From Chrysoperla carnea (Eukaryota; Arthropoda; Insecta; Neuroptera; Chrysopidae), in assembly GCF_905475395.1 (NCBI RefSeq), contig NC_058337.1:14620983-14684982 (forward strand): 64,000 nt of DNA, written 5' to 3'. Every line of letters starts with the position of its first letter. The stretch's first letter is position 1. The notes beneath the pieces were generated by a model. That model did no database searches and was not told the DNA's origin. It worked only from the letters and a program-made list of their open reading frames with translations. The translations under genes and the position numbers were made by a program. This document shows positions 50,751-64,000 of this stretch, piece by piece.

Positions 50751-51853
50751 ACCGTAATAATCACTTCTAAACTATAAAGTTTTGAAAACTGTATATGGTA
50801 TTTTGGACTTTGGAAAATTGTCCACAAAATACTCTCGTTAATATTTCGCATCGAGTCGAAACACATTCGGTATACGCCAGTCATTCAATTATTGATGTCA
50901 ATTTAATTCAATAAATATAAAATTTATCATTACAATATGTATAAATTTTGTGTGTGTGTATTTGAATAAAGGTATACGTCAAAACCTACACATGTATATA
51001 AAGTGGATGTTTTTAAAAATATATTTCCGTGTCACGTGACAACGGAGTCTCGCTTGTACTGTATATGATGTGGTACTTTCATAAATATAATAATAATAAT
51101 CCATCAAAACATTGTATATGATGATGATTTGATGTGTTTGTTTGATGCTGTGGGTTATTATTATTAACAAACAACTTTAAATCGCTCTAAAAGTAATACC
51201 GTGCCGCGTTCTTATTCTTAGGTATATATGTATAGGTATACCTACGACATGTCAGTCGTGATCGCCTTACGTTTTGTTGATGAAGATGCCATATTATTAT
51301 GAGATGTGCAGGCTTTATGTGTGTAAGTACAACTATTACACAGTCATCTTCATCTTCATCGTCATAAGCCTCCTGTTAAACAGCGCTATTATTGTTGAGT
51401 GCGATGGCGTACATTCCTCATTCATAATAATATTCTTTTCTTTTTTGTAATGATGACTTAGCGGTAATATGCGTTTTTTTTTAATTTAGCAATTATTTTA
51501 TGATTATAACGGTTTCTTTTTTGTAATGAAACATTCTTGATTTAGAATCGTGTTAAATTGATAATACAAGTGTAAAAAATTGTACAAAATAGTTCATAGA
51601 ACTTTATTTAACTTTATTCCAGATGCGCATGGTTGATTTTGATACCAACAAACACACGGATTGGAAATACAATCATTTGATAAAGTAATGTTGGATATTT
51701 GAAGTAAGACTTATTTTTGGACATGATCTTTTGCCATGATGTACTTTACTAAGTATAGATAGACAAGAACAGTCTTATTATAGAGAAATAGATTATCCTT
51801 TATTAGCTGCAACTACAATTTTTTTTTGGAAAGTTATGCTTATTTTGAATTCA

Positions 51854-52005
51854 TCAAACAGTTTTTTCCTTAACGTATCCACCTTCACGTTCCATACATG
51901 TAATTGGTCTTTTACAAAATTCTTTAAATACATTTCCATATATATTGGGAGAGATTTCTTGAACCAGTTCCCTTTTTATCTGTTCAAAATGGTCTTCAAT
52001 TCTAA
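51854..52005 (-). pseudogene. Transposase-like C-terminal remnant (repeat family H, copy 2)
   Basis: A minus-strand frame reads IEDHFEQIKRELVQEI, then SPNIYGNVFKEFCKRP, then ITCMEREGGYVKEKTV and a stop at 51854. The final C-M-E-x-x-G-G-Y-V shape resembles the end of many Tc1/mariner-superfamily transposases, which finish around a C-I-x-x-x-G-G-x-x-E motif. The catalytic part is missing, and the upstream frame is broken. The family is a tentative inference; homology to 22450-22750 is seen directly. Confidence 0.4.
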
Positions 52006-52160
52006 AAGACCATTAAAATTCCTATCGAGCTTTCTCAATTTGTGAACCCCTGTATATTCGAAGTCAAAAGTGAATACCTGAATGTTAATATTTTAGAAAG
52101 CAGAGCTTTTTATAAAGAATGAATTTTTTTCGTAAACCTTAAAATAAAAAAGTTTTTCAT
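52006..52160 (-). repeat. Repeat family H, copy 2, flanking part
   Basis: Continuation of the alignment with 22600-22750: TTCCTATCGAGCTTTCTCAA, TGTATATTCGAAGTCAAAAG and AGCAGAGCTTTTTATAAAGA occur in the same order. From 52161 to 53480 I see only AT-rich sequence. Confidence 0.55.
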
Positions 52161-53483
52161 ATGTAACCACCTAAGCTAGACACCAAATATAGTTGCAAAG
52201 ATTTTTAATATTTTCATCATTTTATTTCAAATCAACGTTCAGAATTGAAACATTTTAAGAAATTTTTGAGAACTTCTATCATCATAACAAATACAATCAC
52301 AATAACTACATTTTGTTTCAGGAAATTTGCCAATAAAAGAGACTTTTTTTTTGTTTACAGTTACTATTATATTATTATTTCCTCATTAAATTGAGGTTAG
52401 ATATACTGTTTACATTATAATTTTAAATGTAACTTTTTCATGTTATTTTAACTGTACATTAAAATTTATTAGTTAAAAAAAAAGAAATTAATAAAGTAAT
52501 AGGTACTTTATGCTACTCAAATAAATAAGTGCAAATAAAATTATATTGTAACGAAATAAAATCAGCTAAAAGATAGCAGATAGCAGATAACATAGCAATC
52601 AATGTGCTATGGGAGAAAGTTGAAGAGGAATGAATGGATAACGGCAAATAGGCTTACGTATAAAAGATTGCGATTTTTAAATAGATATGGCTGCTATTTT
52701 ACAAGTTTCAATTCAATTAAATTTTAATCATTAAATTAAATTGAGTTACAAAATATTGTTTTGAAAGAATTTTAAAGTCTGAGGAGTAAGGGAGTTGCGC
52801 AAACAAGTAAATTTGACTGCTTTAAGTAGAAATGGTTTAAATTTTAATCGAGAATAAAAAATTTCTAATTTTGAAAATTTCTAATGACTCATAAAATAAT
52901 TATTAAAAAAAAAAAACACCTTTTTGCATGTTTAAGTTTTAAAAATAAGATGATTATGTAATACTATAATATCATAATATTTTTGACCTAAATATCTCAA
53001 ATATCTTCGCCTTTAGTTATAATTTAAACACATATCTTACGGAAGCCCTACATAATAAATATACTTAACATACATGAGTATAAAAATGCAAGTATAGATG
53101 TCAGCAATGATAATTTAATTATATGCTCAATTAAACAATTTATTATTCTTTAAATAGAATAATAAACCCACTGAACAATAATAAATATATTTTTATATGA
53201 CAAAATGGATTATAATTATAATGCTTTAATATTTTTATTAATTTATGTCTCTAAAAATATTTATTATAAATGCGGAAGTTTAGATTTTTTTAATAAATAT
53301 AAGTAAATACATTTTATTTAAGAATCTTGTAAAAATGACATCAAAATGCCAAAGGGTAGTGTGATTTAAACGATAACATGTAGTTGATTTAATACAAATC
53401 TATAAGTGATTTTATTTTTAATTTGGTAAAAAGGCAATACGATTATCAATTATCGTATTGTAATTATCAAAGTTTTGATTATG

Positions 53484-53752
53484 CTTAGGTTAGGTTAGGT
53501 TATATTGGCTATCCACGAAGAACACACTTAGGCTATAGAGCCCGTTGTGATACCATATATGTGTTTTACCACCTTTCCACTGATAATTTCATTTATCAGC
53601 TCCTCAATTTCAGAGGTTGAGTGCACCTCCTTCATGCATATACCATGCACATCACAACTATTAATTAAATTAATTTTGTTGCGACGGTGGGAATAGAACC
53701 CGCTACCCTAAGCATACCGCGGACGGAATTGGTTACGCCTTAGCCAACTGAG
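53484..53752 (-). mobile_element. tRNA-derived SINE, minus strand, with (TTAGG)-type 3' end
   Basis: Read on the minus strand: A box TGGCTAAGGCG (53746-53736), then B box GGTTCTATTCC (53700-53690), a body of about 150 bases, GCCTAAGTGTGTTCTTCGTG, and a terminal run of three AACCT units (53484-53502). The body carries no recognisable fold. The 3' end is shared with 20319-20370 but not with the SINE at 30.3 kb. Confidence 0.75.
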
Positions 53753-54710
53753 TTTCTTTTTGTTCTTAATGGGTAGCACATATCTATAAATCATCCCTGG
53801 GCTCAGTCAATTATTTTAATAAATTTTTCGATACCCTCGTGTAAAAATAAAAAATATTTAAGAGCAAGAACAATCCTATAGTTTTACGCAATAATAAAGG
53901 TGCAACTTGCAATTTTAAAATGTATAGATAATTTATATAAAATTTCAATTTTATAAGTCAACGACCCAAGTATTGTATGAATAAATTCACCAATCAACAT
54001 ATTTATAATAATAATAATAATACTTTTAAGAAGTAGTAGTAGGTTGAATTGTATTTTGCAAACTTTCTTTGTGGTTCAGAAAAACATTTCCTGCATTATC
54101 AATAGCTTGTTAGTATTAAATTAATTCATTTGCATTTATTTCAATTACTTACTTTCTTTTTAAAATTAAAATGTATTCTGTTTCTCTGTTTACGTTTTAA
54201 TTTGTATATTTTACTTCTTCCATTCAGTGGTAATTATTAAAATTTTAAATCAATAAATAATTTAGCACGTAGGACCTGAGTAGGCTTTATCTAATTTTCT
54301 TACATGAAACAAAATAATAAAAATAATATTTATGAAAATAATTTACAATAAAAAATAACATAAGTTATATTATGTACATATTTTATAAACCTCTGTTTAA
54401 ATAATTTGTTATAAAACTTCATAAGGAGATACTATTATGTCATTCACATACCGAGTTCAGAGAAATTGCAGTGCAGTATTAGTTTACAAACATTAATTAT
54501 AATGTTACTGCAGATCCAGGAAGTTATAAAAGTAAATTAGTAAAAATAAATTTCTTATAAATATAAACAGTCCGAAAAAACAGTGGCAAATATTTAACAA
54601 GTAGAGGTCAGTTTTTTAGACTGATTTAATAAAGTTACGAGATTATAATGAAACGAAAAGTGTATGATTATTTTTGGAGAATATAGAGAAGTGATAAACG
54701 TAAGTTTAAC

Positions 54711-54970
54711 AAATGGTAAGTAATCAGGTGGTCCAAATTGAAAATACTAAAAAAGCGGTCCACATATTGTTTAAATTAGTAGAATTTTTATCGCCAGATG
54801 GCGGCATTTATCTTATTTTAATTTTAATTTTTTGATTGGCCTTTAAAAATGGTAAGTACAAGTATTGGCATCAGGTAGTTTAAACTAGAACTACTGAAAA
54901 CGGGTTTCCTGTCTTAATTAGTTCGAATTATTATCGCCAGTTGGTGGGTTGCAACTCCCAGTTATAAATA
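54711..54970 (+). repeat. Repeat family G, copy 2 (two related half-units)
   Basis: AAATGGTAAGTAATCAGGTG, GCGGTCCACATATTG and TATCGCCAGATGGCGGC, then again ATGGTAAGTA, CATCAGGTAG, AATTAGTTCGAATTATTATC, GCCAGTTGGTGGGTTGCAAC. The duplicated GGTAAGTA/CAGGTxGT openings show the half-unit structure more clearly than copy 1. From 54971 to 61436 I see no supported gene or element apart from simple AT-rich DNA and microsatellites. Confidence 0.6.
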
Positions 54971-57900
54971 GTGAGTGATTTCACCCAAAATGATTCAAAG
55001 AACTAATTCTATTTGTCTTGTGAAACTTTTTGTATTTAAATAGGGATAATTATGAAATTGAATCAAGCGAATCGAAATATTTCAATTCAACACTATTTTA
55101 TAAATATTATGAACTGAACTGTTGTAAGTATATTTATTTTAAAACTAAAACAAATTTTCTGCTATGAATTGCAAAATTTTATTACAGAATCGTTAGTTTT
55201 TGGCTCATAAACAAGTTCATCATATCTGTTTTATATATAAAACAATACCGGATGTAATCACACATACGATGTGATAAATTCTTAAAACATAGGCGTACCT
55301 TCTATGATTTTTGAAACTGTATCAAAAATTTCATAAAATGTATTCTTATAGTATATTTTTTTTGAAGAATTAAATCGGAACATATTCTTTTAAAAGCTTT
55401 AAAAGACTCCAGTCCGAAGCGTCGAGCATAATCAAAATTTGACTTTAACTGTTTTTGCTACATCTTTTGAAATCTACATTTTCTAATGAATTGATTCTCT
55501 TAGTAATTCAGCGATCTTGAGATATAAGTGAGAGTTCATGTAAATTAATATGGCATACTTATACATTTGGAACAAAATTGCAGTATCCAACGCTCTGCTA
55601 CCATAATTTTATTATATAAATTGCATTTTCACGTTGGTGGTTGATTTAATTTATAAATCCCCCACTATCACAATCGAAATACCAACTGGATAGCATTAAA
55701 TTGATTACTTAAAATATTTGATACGTAATTGCAAAACATCTGACATCAATTTTTGTAATAAGTGTCGAAAATTTACCTGTAGGCGCCATATCAATAGCCT
55801 TTAAAATGTAAAATGCATTAAATTCAAATTACATACAAATATTTTTGTCGCAACAAACTGCACACGCGCTACCTGCCCACTATTATAATTATTTTGTTTG
55901 AGCCGACAATTTGGCGTCTATTTTAATGAAAGAAAAAAACAAAAAGGAAATTTTAAATGCAATTTTCTGTGATACACTTATATGAAAAAATGTCACGCCA
56001 AGCCCAAATAGAAAAAGATTTTAATTTTGTTCAATTAAATACCCCACCTTGAAATATTTGCAAAATTATACAAATGGTAAAATTGCTTAATGTTTTGCAA
56101 AAATAAAATAAAAAAGTACATTAAAGTAATAATAACCTATTGCGCGAATTACTGTACATTTATATTATGATTACATGTACATTACAAATAGGTAAGGCAA
56201 TAATAAATGATAAAAATAAGCCATAAGATAGATTATTATAGTTTTATTTAAAGCGCGCTTCTAACATTTTTATTTTTACTATTTATATTCGCATTTAATA
56301 ATATGTAATAGTTCACTTAAGTATGTAATTATTACATAAAGGTGTTCTTACACGACAATTCATTATGATTCTATTCGTCGATATACCCTGTGTATATCAA
56401 TGATGAACAAAGTATCTATCACAGTTGAATAGGGTATTCTACTATGTTTTAAAAAGTACTTCAAAATGTTGATTTTCCGAATAAATCTGGCAAAATTAAC
56501 ACGCTTTCTTGCCATAAAATTAAATTTAATTTTAAACCATTTTTATTCTGTCAAAAACGCTTTCATCTATTTTGATGACGTAATATTGGTAAAATCAATA
56601 GTCATTATTTCAAAACATTTCGAAGCAGTAATTCTTCCCATAGCGGAACTCGTACCATAATCCACTTCTCTGTTGATTCTTGATCTCTTTTTCGGCATTT
56701 CTAATATTTATGTCATTAAAAAAATGTGCTATTTGTTTCAAAAATTGATTACAATCAATCATTTTTTACTAAACATTAGGTAGTGTAATGACAGCATATT
56801 AATTTTTTTTGCAAGCAAAATCATTTTCATTGTTATAAGTATTGACATTGGTAATTTTTCTTTTTTTTTTACTTTGTCAAAAAATCTTCTACCACACTTG
56901 TCACTGTATCAATACTTTTGCCTGACAGTCTTTGCCTATATGACATCACATCAGAGCTCGTTCGTGTTTTAGGTCACATGATATACAGTTATTTTTAATT
57001 TTATTATAATAAAAGAATTTTGTGCTTTTATGACTCAAAATCAGAATATTTAAGTATATTTCTACATAAATTTTAATTTTTATCAAATTTTATAATTCAT
57101 TTTTCACTATCGAAAGTACCCTATTGTAATTTTTTTATAAAATTTATTTATATTAACACACGGTATAAATACCATTTTATATATTTTAATATGTTGTAAA
57201 TGTCATTTAAAATAATCCCTTTGTAATAAAAAAATACTATGATTTATACAGAATAAACGCCATTTGATATAAATAATAATAAATATAAAGTTATTTTATT
57301 TTTTTTTTTAAATTGTCATATACTATTTTTAAAACATAGTGTTAAACAAGCGTATATTAAAATAATTTAGTTATTAAAAGTAGAAAACTACTCCATTATA
57401 AATTTGATAGCGGGCATGACAATTTAACACCTCTTGAAAAGTTAAATTGTTTTAAACAAAAACAAATTGAATTGTTAATTTTTATGTAGGATGAAACATT
57501 TTTTTAATATTTATTTTTGCATAATAACGTGTGTTTGAATATATATATAAAATAAATATGATTTGTAAATCATAATTTTTATTGTAATAATGTTTTACAA
57601 TTACAAAAATTTTGTGTAATCATTTTCCTATTTTGTAATCATAAAGAAATAATAAATAAAATTATTAGATATATTGAAATCATAATAATTTATTAATTAT
57701 TTGTGTATATACACTTTTTCAATATTTGTTAATCAATTTCTTGCAAATATATAGTGTTTAGTAATTATTATAAAAATTGGTGTTCAAACAGTTTTAACAT
57801 CAAACTTAGACAATATTTTATTTAAAAAATTAACCTATTTCTTACGAAATTTTTTCGATTTTGTTTGAGAGGTTTGATAGTATACGAAGGATAATTTCCT

Positions 57901-60900
57901 TAATAACTGCATTTAGTTCAGAGTAGTTTTTCAATTTGATACACTTTTTATTTACAAGCATAGTTGTACAAAATAAATTTTTATTTTACTACTCTTAATT
58001 AACGTTCAAAGTTTAAAATAATAAATTTGTGCATTTTTTACGGTTTTAAAGAAAATGTTTAGTATTTATATAATAAAAATAGTACAATACGATATAATAG
58101 TTTATTTTATTTCACAAGTTTGGCATCCGCTTAATATGACCTGATTATCTATTTCCTTTCAATGTCATTATAAAGGAACTTTATTTTTACTTTTTTGCGG
58201 TCAATGTTAAACAAAACTTTTCCAATTATTTTCTATTAAAGGTATATTTTGATTGATGGTTATAATAAAATCTTGATAACAATCAGTTTGAAATCAATTT
58301 ACCTGAATTAATTAATTATTGGAGACGTTTAAATTCATAGTTTTTTTAATGATTAAATTTAAAATATATAAAAAGTATTGGTTTATCCTTATTATTTATC
58401 AGGAGAGGTGTATTCACTTTTTATTCACTTTATTTTTGAAGATGAACACATTTCTCCATTTAAAATGACTCGGAACCTTATCAAACTCCTTAAAAATGTT
58501 TTTAATGTGTCTCAAATAGATAAACCAATCCCCTTCACAACAAAATTCTATTTCTTTTAAGTAGTTACTAATGATGACGTAATGTAAATGACACATAATT
58601 TACAAAATTAAACAAAATAGTATAAAATTTACAAAATTCTAATCTGATAATAATTATGTGTACTTCCTGATAACTTTACTTAAATCTTTTGTTATACCTA
58701 CATAGGCTACATAGTAAAAAGCCTCAATAAGGTACGTCATCTTTAAATAGTTCAGTAAAACAAACATTTACTGTAACTTTTAAATAAAAACAAACCATAG
58801 CTTGATACAATTGATTATAAATATTAAACTAAAAAAATTGAGGTAGTATTTTTGTTATCAATAAAAAATAAATTATAAAGCTGGGTTACTGGGATATTAA
58901 AAAGAATTATAAGATATATATATTGTATGGACTCGTTATCAAAAAATGTTTCATTATTTATTGATTATAATAACATGTTATAGCGCAGGCGCTACAATAC
59001 ACCAATTTATTAGGACAATGCAATTTTTTTTCTTCAAAATAATTTTTTTTAAGCAGACACTAACAATACAGACTTTTTCAACTACACTGACCATAGGTTT
59101 CAATGAGCGTTTGTTTTCAATTTTATTGAATGAACCTAACATTAAATTTTGTTGCATTAATCATGATCCTTGTCATCCAAAATCGAATTAAAGTGATTAT
59201 TATAAATCGAAATAAAATTTTCTCATCCAGAAAGGCAAAAAATCATTAAAAATTATTGGATTTTTGGTGTGATATGAATAAATATAGAAGAATAGCCTTC
59301 AACGGCTGCACTAATATTGATATGAACACAAAAGTGTGTCACTGATCTAATTTATTTGCTTTATGCATTTTATATATTGATGTTGTTTGGACCTCGCAAT
59401 TGATTATCTTGATTATATAAATTAATTAGCTTTTCTACTATATATTATGCAGTATTCTTATCACCATTCGAAATTGAATTTGTTAACCTACTTAGATAAA
59501 ACTTATATGTATTATACCTGCTTTGAAACATATAATATTTTATGAATATTTTTGTTATAAAAATTATTAGTTTTTGTGTTCAAATATACATTTTTCATTA
59601 TTTAAACATTTTAAACCAATACCATTGCGATGACCAACTTGTTTAGTAGGAAAACTTACGACTTTTTTATGTAATTTTATTATTATTTGTCAAATCTCTT
59701 GTCGAATGTCGATGAGAGAAATATTATTTTATTGATTATAAATTTAATCGTATGAACAAAATTATATCATCACTATTCTTAGATAATTGTACCTACGTCA
59801 TTGTAGATACTTAGTTAAATATTATTACGAACTTTGTGATATTGAAATAAAAATTTGTTTCTTATTACTAAAAATTAAACGCAAATATAATTTTACTTAA
59901 CTATACAGTTTGTTATTCGAAGAAAACGCGGAATTATGATAGATTCACGTGACATATCAAATTACAAGGGCTGCGAAATACAAAGATAGTTTTTGATAAT
60001 TCTAATGATGATACTAGTTAAAAAGCTATATGAGGAAACCCCAATTCTCATACTGTAATGGCTTTTTTGAAGGTTGAATTAAAAATTTTGTTCTTAAATA
60101 TTTAGTTTAACTGTATATTCACACTTTAATTGGGTGACAAATTGTGTTTTTTCCGTAATTTATTCTTAAATTCATGGGTATTTGTGAAATCAGATCCTAA
60201 TTTTGCTTGATATAATTGAACTTAAATTTCAATTACATTTTAATAAAACTAATTAAATTAATTATAACATGACATCATTGAACCATATTACCAACAATAA
60301 TAATTCATTTGTAATTAGATTTTAAAAAAAAATGAGACTCTTAATGATGCAAGAACTTACACAAATAAATTGATTATAATTTGCATTGTTTCTATCTCGT
60401 TTCATTATTAAATACAGAATGACCAAAAAATTATATACTCATTAAATTAAAAAGAAAAACGGATACGAATTATATATATCTTTGAAAGCAGGAGGGGGGC
60501 TTAAAACATAAAGTTTTTAAAAAATTAATAATTTTTCGGCTGGACAATACATCTACCTTTACATCTGATTATTTAAAATTATTTGTACGTTGACTTTTAG
60601 ATCACCTTGTATATTATTAAATAAAAAAAACAACAGATCTAAACGATGAGTATAATTTTTTGTATAAAAAGAAAACAATAAATTTAACAAGCGCAGCATT
60701 TCAAGTATTACTTTTATTAGTTTCCTAGTAAATAATAGCGTCTCTTTAAGATGTAGAAAGATGCTTACGTTAGCTAAGTAAGTAACTCTAACTAGATGTT
60801 GTTTAAAAAGCTACAAACTCGCTCGTAGTGGTAGTCGCTAGTCGCACACAAGACTAGATAACTAGATAAATATGTTACCTAGTATGTAATAATAATGTCT

Positions 60901-61018
60901 CTTAACATACTTTGCGATTACTCTGCTTGAGCACACACCTAGTCCCGTTATTTTACTGTACTTATAGTAAGTAACTATTTTATATTTATTAGATTTATTT
61001 AATGTTTGTCAATAGAAT

Positions 61019-61084
61019 ATTATTATTATTATTATTACAAATACAAACATCAAAAACAAATGAATTATTATTATTATTATTATT
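61019..61084 (+). repeat. Paired (ATT)n microsatellites
   Basis: Two ATT tracts of six to seven units (61019-61037 and 61064-61084) separated by an A-rich spacer. Confidence 0.85.
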
Positions 61085-61436
61085 GTCTTTTGATTTATAA
61101 TTAGCTTTTAATGAATTATTTTCACTTTTATCAATCGCTGTTTATTTTATATCCAAACCTATTTAAACAATTTCAACACGGGACACTTCAAAAACAAAAT
61201 ATATCAATTTTAATTTCAAATTCATTTTTTGTACTATTATAAAAGTTCTCAAATGTTTTGTAACTTTAAAAATTTACAAAATTCTATGTGATTTGAATAG
61301 TTAAGACATAATCGCCTCTGGCGATTAGTGAAAGAGTGGTTGTTAATCTAAAGATTTAATTTAATATGATTTAACAAAGTTTCCTAGATTTATTTCTAAA
61401 TGGTTGTGTGATTCAGATATAATAACTTCAAATATA

Positions 61437-61701
61437 CAGAGTGTTCCGTAAGTACTACACGCTTTTGTTGCATTCGGTAGAAAATAAAATTCTAAAATGA
61501 AAAGTCCTCTTTCATTTTTTAATCCAATAGACGGGCAGTTAGCTATTAATTAAAATAAGCAGCCAATCAGAAGCATTGTAACTAAAAATTAAAACCGCCC
61601 GAGTCAAGCATCGGATCAAAATAAGGAAGATGACATTTCGGCTTAGAATTTTATTTTCTCCCGGATACAACAAAAGCGCACGGTATTTACGGGACACCCT
61701 A
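61437..61701. mobile_element. mariner-like MITE with TIRs of about 70 bp
   Basis: Left end CAGAGTGTTCCGTAAGTACT; right end read inward TAGGGTGTCCCGTAAATACC. Both continue CGCTTTTGTTG and AGAAAATAAAATTCTA. TA lies on both sides (61435-61436 and 61702-61703). It is 265 bp. The reading frame at 61539-61721 is a by-product. Confidence 0.75.
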
Positions 61702-63366
61702 TATAGCTTTAAAATCACCAAATAAATTTTTAATAGTGTATGAAACTAAATCAATCAAAATAAAGTTATATGCGCAAAACAATGTATACTTGCATACGTC
61801 ATGATGATCTGTTTCAAAATTGATCCCATTTCAAAATTATTATTTGATAGAATTGTTATTTCTCTAAAAACAATAATCATGAACAAAAGCTTTTAATATG
61901 TCTAGACAAAATTATGATTATTACCCACTTATTAGATTTTACTGTTAATTTTTTGTTTGTTTGTTGAAATAAATATTTAAAAATTCATTATTATTATTGC
62001 TTATTATTCATTTTCAAAAAAATAAAAATTCCAAAAATTACGAAGTAAATGGGGTACTTAATTATTATCTTTTCAAAAATATATAAGAAGTCAACATATT
62101 TAAAAATTATTTATTATCAATTTTGTAAAAAATATTGTTATGGTATTTTATTTAGACATCACAATAATATAATGGTGTTTACAAATGTATAAGATATCTA
62201 CACCTACATTTAGGATGCAGTACCAATAAATAAATAAATAAACAACAGAATGTGTTGTATTTATTTAGAATGACTTCTTACAGGAAATTTAAAGAAACTA
62301 TATTTACGATACTCTTTTTAAGAAAAAATGTGCAAAATATCTTTGAAAATGGTTTAGATTCACAATTGGACTCGGAAAATTATAATCATTATAGATACTT
62401 TGGCCAAATTTCAGCAAAAAAGTGCTCTTGCAAATTTTTGAGAAAAAAAATGGTATATATTATAAAATGATCAATTATGTTTATTTCAAACTTTCTGTAA
62501 GTTAGTAACAACAATCCTCATGTAGTTGACTCAATCATATATAGACTGGACATGATAGATATGCGATCATCATAACCAAAACCTCTATTTAGAGTAAACG
62601 CAAAGAAATTTTCTTTTAATTCATCGGATCGCTTTATTAACACGATTATATATTTCAACCAAATACAATTTTATTTTCCATCAATAAAATGCATGACTTT
62701 AAACTAAAATCAATCTCTTTCATAGAAGTAATGATTTTGTTTATTTAACTTCAGTGATTTTGTATCAATGAATTCATATTTTAAATTCAATCCTATTCTA
62801 TTGTAAATACAAATATTTAGCTGTACTAGTTCTAATCATTAGAAAATTGTTTGAACGTATTTTTACTTTAGTTCAATATGAAACGGCCAACTTCGGGATG
62901 TGGTTGTCATTATTTTAATTTTGTTTTCAGTAGAAAATTTGTAAAATTTCGTTATAATTTCAAACAATCATTTACTAACTGTGCTATTCTTGATATTCAT
63001 CCCCATAAAAATATATTCCATTATTTTGTACACTTAATCGATAGTTCCTTGAATATATGTTTAAAACAATTATCATTTGTTTGAATGTAAAACAATAAAA
63101 AATTTTTTTCTTTATATATAAATACACTAAACAAAGAAGTTACTAAATTTTATGTGAAGTTACAAATTGTTTTAGAGTTTTGTAACTTATGTTTTTAATT
63201 CTTTTAGTAAATATAATTTGTTTTACAAATTAATCAAAAGGTTAATTTAAAACTTGACCGTATTTTAAGCAATGATGTCCTAATTTAAGCAATTCCTTTC
63301 ATTTCAATGCCAACAATGTGTTTGCAAATTTTATTTATTTAATTTCTAAATTTACTTTCTTTTTCA

Positions 63367-63390
63367 TTTTTTTTTTTTTTTTTTTTTTTT
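63367..63390 (+). repeat. Homopolymer T tract
   Basis: 24 consecutive T, followed within 30 bases by another T-rich run. No retroelement poly(A) context was recognised. From 61704 to 64000 no gene was supported. Confidence 0.9.
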
Positions 63391-64000
63391 AAAGTTCCAA
63401 AATAATTTTTTTTTTTTTACATTCGCACATTGTGTGGTTTTGTTAACATTTACTCTTGGCCCCTAAGGTGCACATGATATGACATGGTGGTATGACAAGT
63501 ATCGCAGTTTGACTCTGTACATAAGGGTGAGAAATTTAATCCCTTATTTATGACAAATTTATCAATATCCACAGGTGGCTGTGAATATGATTTGGAAATA
63601 AATCTCATAAGAGACCAACCATGACTTTAACTTCCGTATTTATTAAATTATAAAAAAAAGTTACCTGATAAATTTGAAAGATTGATATAACTCTTTAATT
63701 TTATATTAAATTAATCAAAATATTATACCCTGTTTCGAAAAAACTTTATATTTAAAATAGGATGTTGAACCTCCCATTAAATAAATGTACCACCTAGTGT
63801 AAATTTGTAAAAAAAATGCATCTTGTCGTGTGGATTGTCGGATGGGTCATATTTTTCATTTTTGAATAGAGCAAATTATTAATGGCAATCTCTTCAATCA
63901 TGATTTTTTATGATCGTCATTTAATATTCTTTAAATGTATCTTTTGCGGTAAGTATTTCTGCATTTGTAAACTTTGGTTACTCAAAATTTACCCCGAGCT

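Noticed and set aside
51221..51400. GC-richer segment as a possible upstream tribbles exon
   Set aside because: Minus-strand translation shows none of the expected kinase blocks and runs into stops.
53484..53502. TTAGG units as a telomeric tract
   Set aside because: Only three units at the end of a SINE, inside a gene-bearing region; not a telomere.
62252..63084. Two frames of about 70 residues on the plus strand
   Set aside because: AT-driven composition, no domain, no neighbouring exons.
1..64000. CRISPR array, operons or a prokaryotic defence system
   Set aside because: No regular short direct repeats with unique spacers, no prokaryotic gene packing; spliced insect genes dominate.

Overview
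The window looks like intronic and intergenic DNA from an insect nuclear genome. It is very AT-rich, genes are split by GT-AG introns, and transposon debris is dense. A CYP9-like P450 is present, a family typical of holometabolous insects. The order cannot be fixed from this sequence, and no bacterial, plasmid or CRISPR signal was seen.

Only two host genes can be supported, both on the minus strand. (1) A complete six-exon cytochrome P450 of the CYP3 clan, closest to CYP9 by motif, lies at 7653-11056. It is 534 codons long with all splice phases closing, a TATA box upstream and a poly(A) signal downstream. (2) The C-terminal part of a Tribbles pseudokinase lies at 29624-41135. Its two exons join exactly across an 11 kb intron and carry the SLE triplet (in place of DFG), a MEK1-type motif and a COP1-type tail motif. 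The exons for its N-terminal half were not found, so 41136-64000 is probably upstream intron with further exons beyond the window. A short possible P450 exon relic sits at about 16735-16832.

The rest is mobile-element debris. From 1 to 7500 there are dispersed repeats and a probable LTR. From 11.2 to 12.8 kb a degraded hAT transposon carries a nested, oppositely oriented non-LTR retrotransposon fragment. From 13 to 16.5 kb there are dispersed repeats and a hAT MITE with a perfect 8-bp target duplication. From 17.9 to 19.1 kb there is an element with matching terminal inverted repeats (TIRs). From 19.6 to 27 kb come dispersed repeats, a Helitron with TC/CTAG ends and a pogo/Tigger-type MITE with TA duplication. 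The large tribbles intron holds a tRNA-derived SINE, an LTR fragment, a long foldback element, a TTAA-flanked element and a 100-bp minisatellite. From 41 to 64 kb there are another foldback, further copies of the same families, a second SINE, a transposase remnant and a mariner-like MITE.

The two genes have no evident functional link. I found no convincing new multi-gene system. The most interesting material is the pair of foldback elements, the TTAA-flanked family with its nested module, the hAT/LINE composite, the P450 relic, and the tribbles gene stretched by repeats.
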